A stretch of DNA of 64,000 nt from Asterochloris sp. CNOR1. Lineage: Eukaryota > Chlorophyta > Trebouxiophyceae > Trebouxiales > Trebouxiaceae. Of this stretch, positions 29,865 to 44,800 are shown piece after piece. The stretch covers positions 3,472,001 through 3,536,000 of the forward strand of contig OZ017750.1 of the NCBI GenBank assembly GCA_963969365.1, in the 5' to 3' direction. Position 1 is the stretch's first letter. Every line of letters begins with the position of its first letter. The notes beneath the pieces are model-generated. The model was not told the origin of the DNA. It did not search any database and saw only the letters and a program-made list of their open reading frames with translations. Made by a program: the position numbers and the translations under genes.

Positions 29865-30818
29865 TCATGGCTGTTGGAGGCCAATCTTCACCAGCGTCTG
29901 GTGCAACTGGTGGCTAGCAGCACTGCAGGGTGTGCGGAATCAGTATGCCAGTGTGTGTTGGTCGCCATAGTGAGACTAACAACTACCAGCATCAACCACA
30001 TATTCTGGTAGCAAGCTGCTCTGCGTATGCAGGGATGCAGCATGGCAGTGCTGCGGCTCACCACCATGAAGAGGCCAATGACCACGAGCGCCTGCCATAT
30101 GTAGTAGGGAATGGGGGCCTGGCCGATCGTGAGCCCAATGAAGATATTGACCAATGCCAAGGCCAGTGCGCCCTTGCCCAGCGTCTTGTGCCAGGTCTGC
30201 CAGGCCTGGTGCAGCTGCGCGTCCTGGCCAGGTCGCAACACAGCTGTCACCCACTGCAGGCTGCCCAGAGCTGTGATCGTGTATCCCAAAGTCCTGCAAC
30301 AAGTGGGTGGCCCGGCACTTTGAATAAGGTCCAAATCGGCGATCAAGGCACCTGTGTGCCGCAGTCATAAAGCTTTGAGCGGGAATCTCACTTGTGCGTC
30401 TGCTCTAGCGCTATGTTGTTGGCTGAAATTGCTACTTTGATGCCGACCAGCGAGATAAGGAACGCGACTGTCTGAATGGCGCGGTGGAGGTGGAACCAGC
30501 GCGAGCTAAGCTGCTTTGTGTGCCGCAGAACTGCCACAACAATTGCCAGTGGCACAAGAAAGCCGTAGCTGAGCAACATAAGCTTGCCTGTAGACAGACA
30601 TAACAATTCAGGCCATGCAAAGCGCTATGAAGCTGAGACTGGTATGCTATGGTAGCAGCCAGCAGCCACTACGTGCCACGACTTGGGTGACAGTGCAGAG
30701 CTTCTACTTCATGAAGCTGCTACATAGGTGGCTCACCATGTAGGGGAATTTCTCTACGAACTCCTGCGCATGCACCTGAGTGGCTCTCGATGCCTGCACA
30801 CATCTCTGACAGCTCTGC
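29865..30818 (-). CDS. Cytochrome b561-domain protein, partial model
   Basis: Ascorbate-type transmembrane electron carrier with two b-type haems, acting in an organelle or plasma membrane. Clear exons (complement): 30818-30737, 30587-30392, 30293-30062. A last exon 29906-29865 (ending in TGA) is a guess that fits phase. Seen: LHGKLMLLSYGFLVPLAIVV, FHLHRAIQTVAFLISLVG, THKTLGYTITALGSLQ and WHKTLGKGALALALVN. These hold four histidines at the spacing expected for two haems, within at least four hydrophobic helices. The first exon as read begins in phase 0 after a CTGCAG acceptor, with an internal ATG at 30803, so an upstream exon may be missing. I saw no DOMON domain in the window. It is a single-copy gene between the inverted duplicated arms. 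Confidence 0.75.
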
Positions 30819-31149
30819 CTGCAGACAAACATGTCAGTTGACATCTGACGGCTGGAGGCCTGTTCAAGTTGTTGACTGAGGCAGGGCACCACACTGATGA
30901 GGATTGCATGTGTGTTTTAAAATCAGGCCCAGCCAAGCACCTGTGAAGAGGCACCCATGTTGACTGTGTTTGCGACAAATTGATTTGGTTAACTCAACGC
31001 CTCTCAGAACAGGTTACTGCAGGTCGGAAAGTGTATCACTGTTATTACAAGCAAACTTTGCTTTGTGCCGGTGTGGTGTTTGATTTTAGAGTCCAGTGAC
31101 GTGATGTGGTTCACATGCATAGCAGCTCGAGCATCCTGAATGGTTGAAG
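30819..31149. other. Region between the b561 and Nudix genes
   Basis: About 330 bp between two minus-strand genes. It holds the Nudix 3' UTR (TGTAA at 31,045-31,049) and probably the b561 promoter, possibly with an unseen first b561 exon. Confidence 0.4.
31045..31049 (-). terminator. TGTAA polyadenylation signal of the Nudix gene
   Basis: TGTAA on the minus strand about 100 bases past the Nudix stop codon at 31150. Confidence 0.45.
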
Positions 31150-35473
<4,324 letters not shown>

Positions 35474-36259
35474 GCTTCTAAATGGCACGCAAACCCGGTG
35501 TCGATGGCGAACGTGCCTCAGGCAGTAAGTGCGAGGGAGCAGCAGCCGGATCCGAGCCCCTCTTGAGCAGATGAACATGGACTGGAAATTTTGGGCTTCA
35601 TGCAAGACCTAACAAGTGTGCCTATGAGACTCGACCCTGCCGGGACTCCAGGACTGGCGACACAAGGTAACTGCACCAAAGATGGAGTTGGTGGCCATGC
35701 AGCCCTTGACAGTTCAGAACGGTTACCTGACCAGCAGCTGGATGGATGCAGCGGCCAGCATCAAGGGGTCCAAAATGTGCTGCAAAGGTGCAGAGCCATC
35801 CCAACAACTTGGGCTGCTGCAACCACATGGGCTGGAGTGCTCTTGCACAGGCTCTTGCAACTGGTACTGCAGAGAGGCAAGCAAGCAGCAACCATGCACA
35901 TCTGTGTGGCACATGTGATGCAGCAGCAGTCCTGTAGTTCTTTTGTAACACTGCATATGTGCTGCTCTGGCTCCTGTGCTGCGCCCCAGATCTGCATGCA
36001 GCCCACGCCCCATAGCTGCAGCCGACCCACCCTTGCATGCAAGACGTCTTCTCCGCACAGCTCCATTGCTCAAAGTGAAGCTCACTTCAGCCTAGGCATG
36101 GCGCCGTTTGCAAGCTCATGAGGCCAGTACTACACCAGCTGAGGACCAGTGTGAATGCCTTACTGCGCGGCAGAGCTTAGCTCAGTGGCCCAACCCTGTA
36201 CCTGCATAATGCTTCATGTGCAGAGGCGCACCTTGGGCTTTAAGGCGTGCATCTCAAAT
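35474..36259. other. Region between the Nudix gene and LRR-B
   Basis: Nearly 800 bp. It should include the Nudix promoter at its left end and the 3' end of LRR-B at its right. I see no further gene and no match to the region beside LRR-A, so it marks the inner edge of arm B. Confidence 0.4.
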
Positions 36260-37996
36260 TACATGGTATCCGTTCATTCATGAGCCAGGCTTGAAGAGGG
36301 GAAGCGACAAGCGCCCAGAGGGACACTTCACAATACGGACTGCACAATACGACAGCTTGTGAGTGACAACGAGTCTGCAGTGCGCTGAGAGCCATGCGGC
36401 TGATATGAGAAGCTCCTCTACTCATTGCGGCAATGTGCTGGCATGTGCAAACGCTGCATGTGAGGAAACCATGCACAAAGATGATGGAAATGTTGCCCAG
36501 CCATGCTGTTGGTTACGTCTGGTGAGAGGAAGGCTCGTGGGTGGATGGTAAGCTCAACAGACGTCACAGAATTGGCTAGCATAGGGTGCATGGCTGGCAC
36601 AAGGCCCAAGATGTCTGAAAGATCCTCCAACTGGGACGTGAAACAGATGTGCACCAGGGACTGCTGGCTTCTCAGGTGCTGATGTTGGAGGTCGGCCATG
36701 ACCGGAGGCAGCCGAGGAAAGGAGGTCAGAGAGAGGCCGGTAAGTGTGCTGGGCAGCAGGTTGAGGTTGGCTCTGAGCTTCACGTGGAGGTGGGCCAGCT
36801 GAGAGCACTGAAAGCTGTCTGTGTCTTGAGGCTCCCAGTAATTGCAGGTCAGGCTGGTCAGGGCCGTAAGGCACAGTGGAATGGTCTCGTGCATGGCCAG
36901 TGCCTGCAGCTGGGGACATCGCTGCTCCACAAGGTACCAGTTCAGTGATTCAGGCTGGTCCACGTAGTCTGTGAGCTGCAGTATTGTCAGCAGTGACCAG
37001 CTGCTGGGCACTGCGTTGACCAGCAGCATCCGCATGGCACTGGCCAAGCAGTGCAGGGACTGCAGCGCTGACAGCTGCCGCAGGGCGTCCAGCATGCCTG
37101 CTGCCCCCAGCGGTGAGTCCCGGTTGCCCAGCTCTAGCTTGGTGAGGCCGCTCAAGCTGCTGACTTGGTCCGCCAAGCTGCTGTCGGCATCGTCAGATGC
37201 GCTCCATGACAGGCTCGCCTGTGAGACGTGAGCGGGCAGCACAGGATCTGCCTCTAGCATCCAGAAGGTGCCTCTCGTCACCTGGAGCTGCAGGCGACTG
37301 CCATGTAGCCTGCAGAGGGCGGCAATTGCCTGCCACAAGTCTCTTCGCCTGTCTTGCCCACCCCGTAGCTTCTCTACGGGGCAGATGGTGACATCCCTAA
37401 GCTCCGTGCAGCCGAGCAGGCGAGGGATGTCGCTTTCAGCCTGTGTAGATCACATCGTCCAGTCTAAGGATGCTCTTGGGGAAGGCGTGCTGGAGGACAC
37501 CCACTTGCCATAGCCAGTAGTGAAGCTTTTCGGGTGGCGCTCTACTGAGGTAGAGGGTGCCTGCAGTTTGTGGGGATGGCAGATCACCCCAGAGCTTGGG
37601 AGTGTGCAGACCATCATGGGTTGTCTCGGGGAGGAGGAAGCATCAGTGTTTGGCACGCTGCCTCACCTGTCACCAGTGCTGCTGCACATTTGTGGGCTAG
37701 GCTGTGACAGGTGAGTCTCAGGCTCAATGCAGTGCCATGCTGCTGTGCTGCCTTAGCAAGCACGATCTGGAAGAGCTCTGTGGGGAGGCCTAGAGTCTGT
37801 AACGGCACCGATACCGATTTGGAAGGCTGATCTGGCAGTGCGCAGCAACGCCCTGACCACATCTGCAGTTGGAATGACCAAGAGCTACCTGGTCATTGGA
37901 CGAAGGGCGCACTGCACACAGCAGACTGAGCGATCCTAGTGGGGAGGCCAGCACATGTTGATCTGAGCAGCTGCCCTGATCTGTGCACCTGTCCAT
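36260..37996 (-). pseudogene. F-box/LRR-like copy B, broken
   Basis: Inverted copy of the LRR-A gene. Exon 1 starts MDRCTDQGSCSDQ at 37996 and exon 2 reads LGLPTELFQIVLAK. Exon 3 matches LRR-A until about 37,440, where a net one-base change shifts the frame and a TGA follows at once (after DDVIYTG). The LRR core from 37338 to 36418 is again open for 306 codons. Near 36,420 the frame is lost once more, and the final 60 or so codons of copy A match only out of frame. Its second intron begins with GT (37,666-37,665), where copy A has GC. The duplicate is probably non-functional, though a shorter protein of the LRR core alone is possible. Confidence 0.7.
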
Positions 37997-38046
37997 GCTG
38001 CTGACAAGCCGGAACTCATGAGTGTCAGGTAGGATGTTGTGGCCTG
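37997..38046. promoter_or_regulatory. 50-bp head-to-head spacer of copy B
   Basis: Equivalent of the 38 bp spacer of copy A, between the LRR-B ATG (37996 minus) and the ATG matching the lipase first exon (38047 plus). It shows the shared promoter was duplicated with the pair. Confidence 0.4.
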
Positions 38047-38914
38047 ATGTCAGTCCCGAAAAGTCTTGGCACAAAAGTTCTCTGTCAGACCGAGAAGTGA
38101 GCCAGCTTGACGCAGACTGCTGATTGTCAAGCACGCCTCGCTCCAGATTGGACCCCGAGAAGGGGAAAGCAAGCCTGCGATCCACGCTGCTTGAAGTAGA
38201 AGACTAAAGCCAAGCAGGATGGCTAGCACAGCACTTTCTGCAGTGCAGGAAGATGAACCTCTTGGTGGGTCTTGATTCCCTCATGAGGGGATGTATGTGG
38301 AGTCCAACAATGTTGCTGTGTCAACATGACCTGTCGTCAGCTGCTGGACGTTGCCAGGCAATTAAAGCTGGCATGATACTGCTGAACCACACCACAATGC
38401 TGTGTTCATGGGCTGCAGGCCAGCTGGAGCAGCTTGCTTCCCCAGTGCTCGCCAAGACCAAGCCAGCGCTGATAGCCCTAAAGCTATGTATAACACGGCA
38501 GAAGGGCTTCGGGCGGCGCACCATGGTGTTGAAAGGTGTGCTCGTGCGGAAGGAATCTTGCGTGCCTGCACCACTCTGTTGAGATGCTGGCCACGGTGGG
38601 CCCCTGCTGTGACATGCATGTGCTGCCAGGTCACCCAGCAAGCAAACAACAACACATCCGTTGCACCCAGGGCCCGGCTGCGTGATCCTCTCTGCACAAT
38701 ATGCAGCATCTGCACTGAGCTTGAACAGGACATCAATGGCCGATGAGCACTGAAGTGGAGTCCTGTTTGTGCGCAGTGCCTGGCTTGCAGAAAGCTGTCC
38801 GCTCTGGGCCTGAACAGGAGTTGCATGGCATACCTGTGCATGAGGGACGCCCCTGCCAGTTGTTCTGGACGGCTAAGAAAGTCCCTTCCCTGATGTGCTG
38901 CGCGTGCACTGCAG

Positions 38915-38960
38915 GGAAACATAGCCTAGAGCTGCACATGGCCAGCGATCAATTTGGGGC
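38915..38960 (+). repeat. Decayed duplicate of a lipase exon inside the intron (copy B)
   Basis: After a CTGCAG-like acceptor the intron reads GAGCTGCACATGGCCAGC. This repeats the core of the exon at 39011-39078 (MELHMAYFKEK) and matches the relic of copy A at 26,486-26,530. Confidence 0.55.
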
Positions 38961-40217
38961 GTGTGTGCTTGTTGAACTCCCTGCTCGATGCGCAGCTCCA
39001 TGTCCTGCAGGGAAGCACGGCATGGAGCTGCACATGGCCTACTTCAAGGAGAAGAGCATGCTGGCAATGGCGATGAAGGCAAGCGCCTCCAGCACAGTGC
39101 TGGCTGCCCTCTGATGGAGGCACGATTTGCTTCACCATCAGCACAGAGCTGTGCAACATGCTGGCCTGCATGGCAGGCAGTGCCATAGGCAAGCGTCGGC
39201 ACTTCCAGCAGCCCTATGGTTGTAATAGAGTCTGCTTCTTGTCCAGCACAGCTGTGCTGACATTGGTGTGCATTTATGAAAGATGGCACTCCACTCTCAC
39301 CTTCAGGTGCTGCCCTCTGATCACAGCAGAGGATGCTTCACACACATCACAGAGCTGTGTGATTGCTTGTCAGCATCTTATGCATGGCAGGCACAGGAGT
39401 CTGCCGGCGCTGCCATGCACAGCTGTGTCTGCTCTGCCGGCGTGCCCCCACTGCACCAGCCTGGCCTCCTGTTGATCAGCAAGCAGCGCTACCCAGGGGT
39501 GAGCAGGCTGCTGGAATAATGCTGTGGCACTGCTGCAGGGTGGCGGCAGGGAGGCAATGAAAGCGCACGCGGAGACGGTGCAGCCCAAGTGGCTGGCTGG
39601 CGTCTGGCCGGGCGCTGAGGTCGTGCCGGTCTTCCTTGACATGTTTGACAGCTTGAGGGATGAGAACCACCGGAACCTGGCGGACTGCATCAAGGCTGCG
39701 ACAGGTGCGGCTGATTCACCTAAACATGTCCAGCCAGCGAGTGAAGGCCATCTGCCTGTGCTGCCGCAGCGCACCTGTGTGTCTGAGGGCCACTGGCAGG
39801 GCCCTCACTGGCTTGCCTGCCGCAGCTGCCTAGCTTCTGGCACGGGTTCCTTATGCAAGATGCACCTCTTGCTGTGTGGCAAAATCATGTTTGTGCAAGG
39901 TGGGGCCGCAAGGGTCTACTTGGTCCACAGTGGCTGGTCTCCTGCAGCTGTTGCTGATACTGTGGTGGCAATCAAGGCGGTCTGGTCTAGCTGTCACTCT
40001 TTGGGCGTTGTCACAGCCCTGCATCAGCATTTAGGTGCTGTGGCTGGTTGGCCACCCGCAGGTGCTCACTACTGCTCTGCAGGGGGCGTGACACCCCGCA
40101 AGGTCTTCAATGTGGGCTACTGCGGCGGGGGAGCAGCAGCCACAGTGACAGCACTGTGGATGGCACTGCAGTGCCCCACCGCAGATGTGCGCTGCGTCAC
40201 CTTTGGCAGCCCCAAAG

Positions 40218-40426
40218 TCGGCAACGCGGCCTTCACAGAGGTCTTCAGGCAAGCCTCCCAGGTCACATGTCTTGCACAGTCAGCAGGGTCCCTGCAGCTC
40301 CTCATGGGTGCCTCTGTGCGCAGATCAGCAATGCGGCCTTCACAGGATCTACAGGCAAGGTCTCCTGGTCACTTGTCTCACACAGTCTGCAGGGTTCCTT
40401 AAGCTCCTCCTGGGTGCTGCAGTGCG
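40218..40426 (+). repeat. Tandem duplication of ~103 bp across an exon-intron junction, copy B only
   Basis: Two similar blocks, 40218-40320 and 40324-40426, each start with an AAYGCGGCCTTCACAG-like exon end and run through the intron start to a TGTGCG or AGTGCG end. The first block contains the working exon end (40248, followed by GCAAGC). The second is intronic. Copy A has only one block at this place. Confidence 0.65.
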
Positions 40427-41824
40427 CTGCTTGCAGTCCTCCCATATGCAGCACCCACAGCCAGGGATTTGCACATGCACCCCGCTGTCTGCAGGCGCTG
40501 TGCCAGGGCAATTTCACATGCCTGGATGTGGCCCAGACTGCAGCATGTAGTCTTCTGACCTGCATGTGTCTGGTGGCTGTGGCCTTGTTGAGACCATCTG
40601 ACAATGACCCTGCATCACTGCTTCCAAAACCTGACTGCATCAACCTTGCAGCCATCACGTCAAAGCGGTCACCTACCCTCTCATGCCCTCATGATTGCTG
40701 GGAGCTGACAGCAGTAAGCTCAGCAGCATGCCCTCACAGCCAGCACCTCACTGCCAACCCCCTCCAATAAGTGACTGGTGACCGTGAGCCCACAGGCATG
40801 GCCTCACAGCTAGGATTTCACAGTGTCCTGACTGCAAGTGACTGGTATTTACGAGCCCTCATGCTTGCCCGTACAGCCTGAAAACTCATTGCAGACCCCC
40901 CAACCACACACTTCCTCTGCCCTCACCCCTGCAGGTGATTTGCTGCATCGAGCTCACGGCCATCCCCTCACCACCTCTTCTGCCTGAACCGTGCAGGTGG
41001 CTGGTGGGCGTGAGCTACCGGGTGATCTACCGCAAAGACTCGATTCCCGCCGGCGTGTCAGTGCGCAGCGCCTTTCTGAAACACGTCCATGGCGCCGTTT
41101 ACATCCGCGATGGGGAGATGCAGGCAGGGGAGGGGCCTGCCTCTGCCAAGCTGAACACCACCATTGCTGACCACGCTTTTGAGCGGTACGCAGAGGCCTT
41201 CCACGCAGTGTGCCTCCGGCACTTTGAGCGCGACCGCGCTCTGGGAGGTGAGCACTGGGCCCACCGGGGCTGGGTGAGGGCAATAACAGGCAGGGGAAGG
41301 TGGTTCCCAGGGGGTTTGATGGTGGCCAGCAGAGACTTGCGGGGCTGTGTGTGTGTCCCCTGGAGAGAGGCTTTCATGTGCAAACGCGCTCTGGGAGGTG
41401 AGCTCTGGGCGTAAAGGGAGCGGGCACGCAGGCACTCAGGACTGGCTGACTGAGGGTGGCAGAGCCTTGTGGAGCTGTGCATGTCTCCACAAGAGGGCAT
41501 TCAGGCTGGACCGCGCTCTGACAGATCAGCACTGGGTTGAAGGGGCCTCCTTGGGGCAGCAGGCAATGGACAGCGCCCCTCACAAGGTCGATACAGGGCA
41601 GCAGATGTCTGTAGGGCAGGGGCGTCATGCAAGTGTCTTCTGAGCAGGACCTGGGAGATATGAGCAGTCCAGACACTCTAAGGATGTTTGATTAGACAAC
41701 TGATCTGAGAGCAGCAGCCTGGGAGCGCGGGAGCTGCACAACTTTGCGGCAGGATGAAGCGCAAACTGTCCAGTGGCCTGTGAGGTGCTTACACAGAGCT
41801 GCCCTCTGGCTGGCAGCCGGACAC

Positions 41825-41876
41825 TTCAAGTTGCCCTTGAAGGGCAAGGATTCAAGTTGCCCTTGAAGGGCAAGGA
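41825..41876. repeat. Two perfect 26-bp palindromic repeats at a lost splice donor
   Basis: Two identical copies, 41825-41850 and 41851-41876. Each contains TTGCCCTTGAAGGGCAA, an 8-bp inverted repeat around one base. The first copy begins exactly where the donor of the lipase-B exon starting at 41774 should be. Copy A has a normal CCAG|GTGGGT at the matching place (23838). Confidence 0.8.
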
Positions 41877-44800
41877 TGCACCCTTGCCAGCGTGATGGCC
41901 CTTGTATTTAGGTGTCCCAGGGGTCTGCGGAAGACCTCTAGCCGTGCACTCAGCTGCCCAGCTGCCGTCAATGCAGTGGATCTGCACATCACTGCTCGCC
42001 ATTGCTGCCAGTGCTGGCAGTGGTGGTAAGTCCAGCGCTGTTCACTGCCTGCAGGCGCCCTGTACAGCAGCTTTGCTGCGTGCTACTTGAAGATGGCTGG
42101 CGATGATATGGAACTTGGCCCGTCATTCCAGAAGCATGTCGACAAGGCCTACATGGGTCAGCAGAAGGCAGCAACTTCGCAACGGGCAGCAGATGCAGGC
42201 GCGATCCCCAAGCTGCATCTCAATGAGCCAGAGATTCAAGACAACGCCCTCTATCAGGTAAAGCAGCTTGCATCGGGGTGCATGCTGCTGATCCCTGGCT
42301 TGTCGTGTGACTAGCAGGTGGCCATGCTTTGAGGCTGTGCATCTACTCCTAGGCCTCAGAGGGCGCTGGCCCTGCATCAGCCGATTTCAGGGGCTGTACA
42401 GTCCTTGTAAAGGTGCACTGTGTCAATTCATTCTGGGTTGCCAATGCCAATTGTGTAACTGCAAAGTCTGCCAGTCGACATATTCCGTCTCCAGCTCTGT
42501 GCATCTACATTCACACTGCCATGCTCTGTGCTGTGCAGGCTGTGCAGGACCAGCTGGAAGATGAGGATCGCCAGAGGAAACTGGCAGCAAGGTGAGCAAC
42601 TGGCAGTGTGCGCCAAAGGTGCAACAAGAATAGTGTGCCCTGCTCAGGGAGGGCACGCCATGCCACGCAGCTCCCACCACCTGCCTGCCTGTGCAAGCTG
42701 CAAGTGGGTCTGCAGCCTTGCTCAACCATCCGCCCCTGCATGTACTTGTGTGGTTACTGTCACTGATGCCTCAGTGTGTTGGCAGCGCCTGCTTGCTGAT
42801 TGCTCATAGCGCATGATCTGTGACGTGTCCACATTACGTCATGCCGCTGTCAACTTTGCTGTCAATGATGCTGCAGCAGACATCAGGCCCAGTCCCTCTA
42901 TATCCTGCTGTGTCAGGCTGACTCTCATCGATCTCTTAGTGCATATTGGGCCCAACCTACCCTGGTGCATTCAATGCTTTCTCAAAGCCGCCGTCGTGCC
43001 TGCATGACCGCATGCTGAGCCCAGTGCACCTGTGCTGTACAGGCAGGCGTCGTCGCGGGAGGCTACGACCTCTGAGTCAGTACAGGCAGCTGAGTCAGGC
43101 AGCCCAGCCCTGGGAAAACCCAGCCCAGCGGCCATGTTGGCTGACATGAAGAGGCGCATGGGGTGGACACAGCCTGTTGCACCCCAGCAGGTGTCAGACG
43201 AGCAGCAGATGGTGCAGGCAGCCGAGGGGAACGACAAAGTTGCTGATGGTTCTGAGGTGCAATTGCGTTGATTCCGCATGTTTTGGCTAGGCAAGAAGCC
43301 GGCATTGGACACACTGCATCATTTTGGCCGCCATAAGGAGCTATGGGCAGCCAACTGGGTTATGCTAGGGCAGCTGACAGCTCTGAGGTGCGGCTGTGGC
43401 TGCTTGTTGTGTGCCAGGCAGCAAGCCAGAGCTGCATCACTTTTACCCAGACTTAGCCAGAATGAGATGGTTGGGGCAATGACAGGCTGCAGGATGTCAA
43501 TCTGACGGGTGTGGGAGCTGGTGTACCCTTCGGCAAGGACACAGCGGTGAGAGGCCTGCCAGGTCCGGAGGCAGGGCCAGCTCCGTGGCGCAGCTTAGGT
43601 GCCCAGCCTTGTGGCACAACCTGAAGTCGACTGTTGGATGCTGACATGAGGCCTTGACTGTGCGCAGAGCCCCGAGTGCCATGGGGAGCGGATGGCCCAG
43701 ATTGGGCAGGCTTTCCTGCACGCATCACTGCTGGGCACAGAGGCTGAGGCCACTCGCCTCCGCGAGATCAAGGCTGAGGTCTTCCGGCAGCAGCAACAGC
43801 GGCGGGCCTTTGCTGGAGGTGAGATCAGCAAATTCAGCACCTGCAGGAATAGACACATGTTGCGTGGACTGCAACACAGTTTTGAGCAGCAGCACTTGGC
43901 GTCTGCTGCCGGAGTTTCTGCATGGCCACTCAAGCAGCTGTTGACAGGGGCAATGCAGCACAGACTGCAGCCTTGGTTGAGCAGCTCCCAATTAAGGGGC
44001 CTGTGATGCCTTTCCAGGCATCACGACCACATGCTTGTTGGAAACAGCACAGCTTGGCCAGCTCCATGCCCTGGCTGTGCACCACTTAGCGGTAAGGCTG
44101 CAACACAGTCAATTCTGATTCTCTTGCTTTGCAGTTGAGGCAGCTGGGCCTGAGGCAAATGGGCGCGAGGCAAATGGGGTTGCAGCTGCCGTTGATGCAG
44201 CTCCAGCAGGCGTGAATGGGGCCGGCCAAGCAGCTGAGGGTGGTGAGCAGTGGGGCCACCGCCCCACGCTGCAGCAGACCAAGTCCCAGGGCTCGGGGGC
44301 CCTGGGCAACAGCGCCGCCCGCCGCGTGGTGGCTGGGGTGGTGGACGAGGCCACCGGCGGCATGAACGCAGGTAAGCGAAGCTGCCTCACATGCAGGAGC
44401 TAATCTGCTGGAAGATTGTTGTGGAGTATACAGCTGAAACACAGGCCATGGCAGTCAGCCACCTGCCTCTGCTGCCAGGGCGTGGCTGCAGCTTGGCACT
44501 GCATGATGGCAGCAAGCAGGCAGCAGTTCATGACCTTAGCGTATCATTGGTACCATTGCCTTCATCGTCCTTGGCACGCACGAATACCACACCCCTATCC
44601 ATGTGCTCCCACAGCACAAGCTGTGGCACAGCCGGAAACGAGTGCTCCTTGTCCAAAGCAAGTGGTGTCACTGCTGCCAGTACCACCATGCGTGCCCTTG
44701 CTGTTGCTATTCACCGGGAGCCTCTGGACTGCCTGCACCTGCTGTCTGCAGCTCATCTGCAGCTCATCTGCACTCTGCCCGTTGCTGCACAGACACTGCT

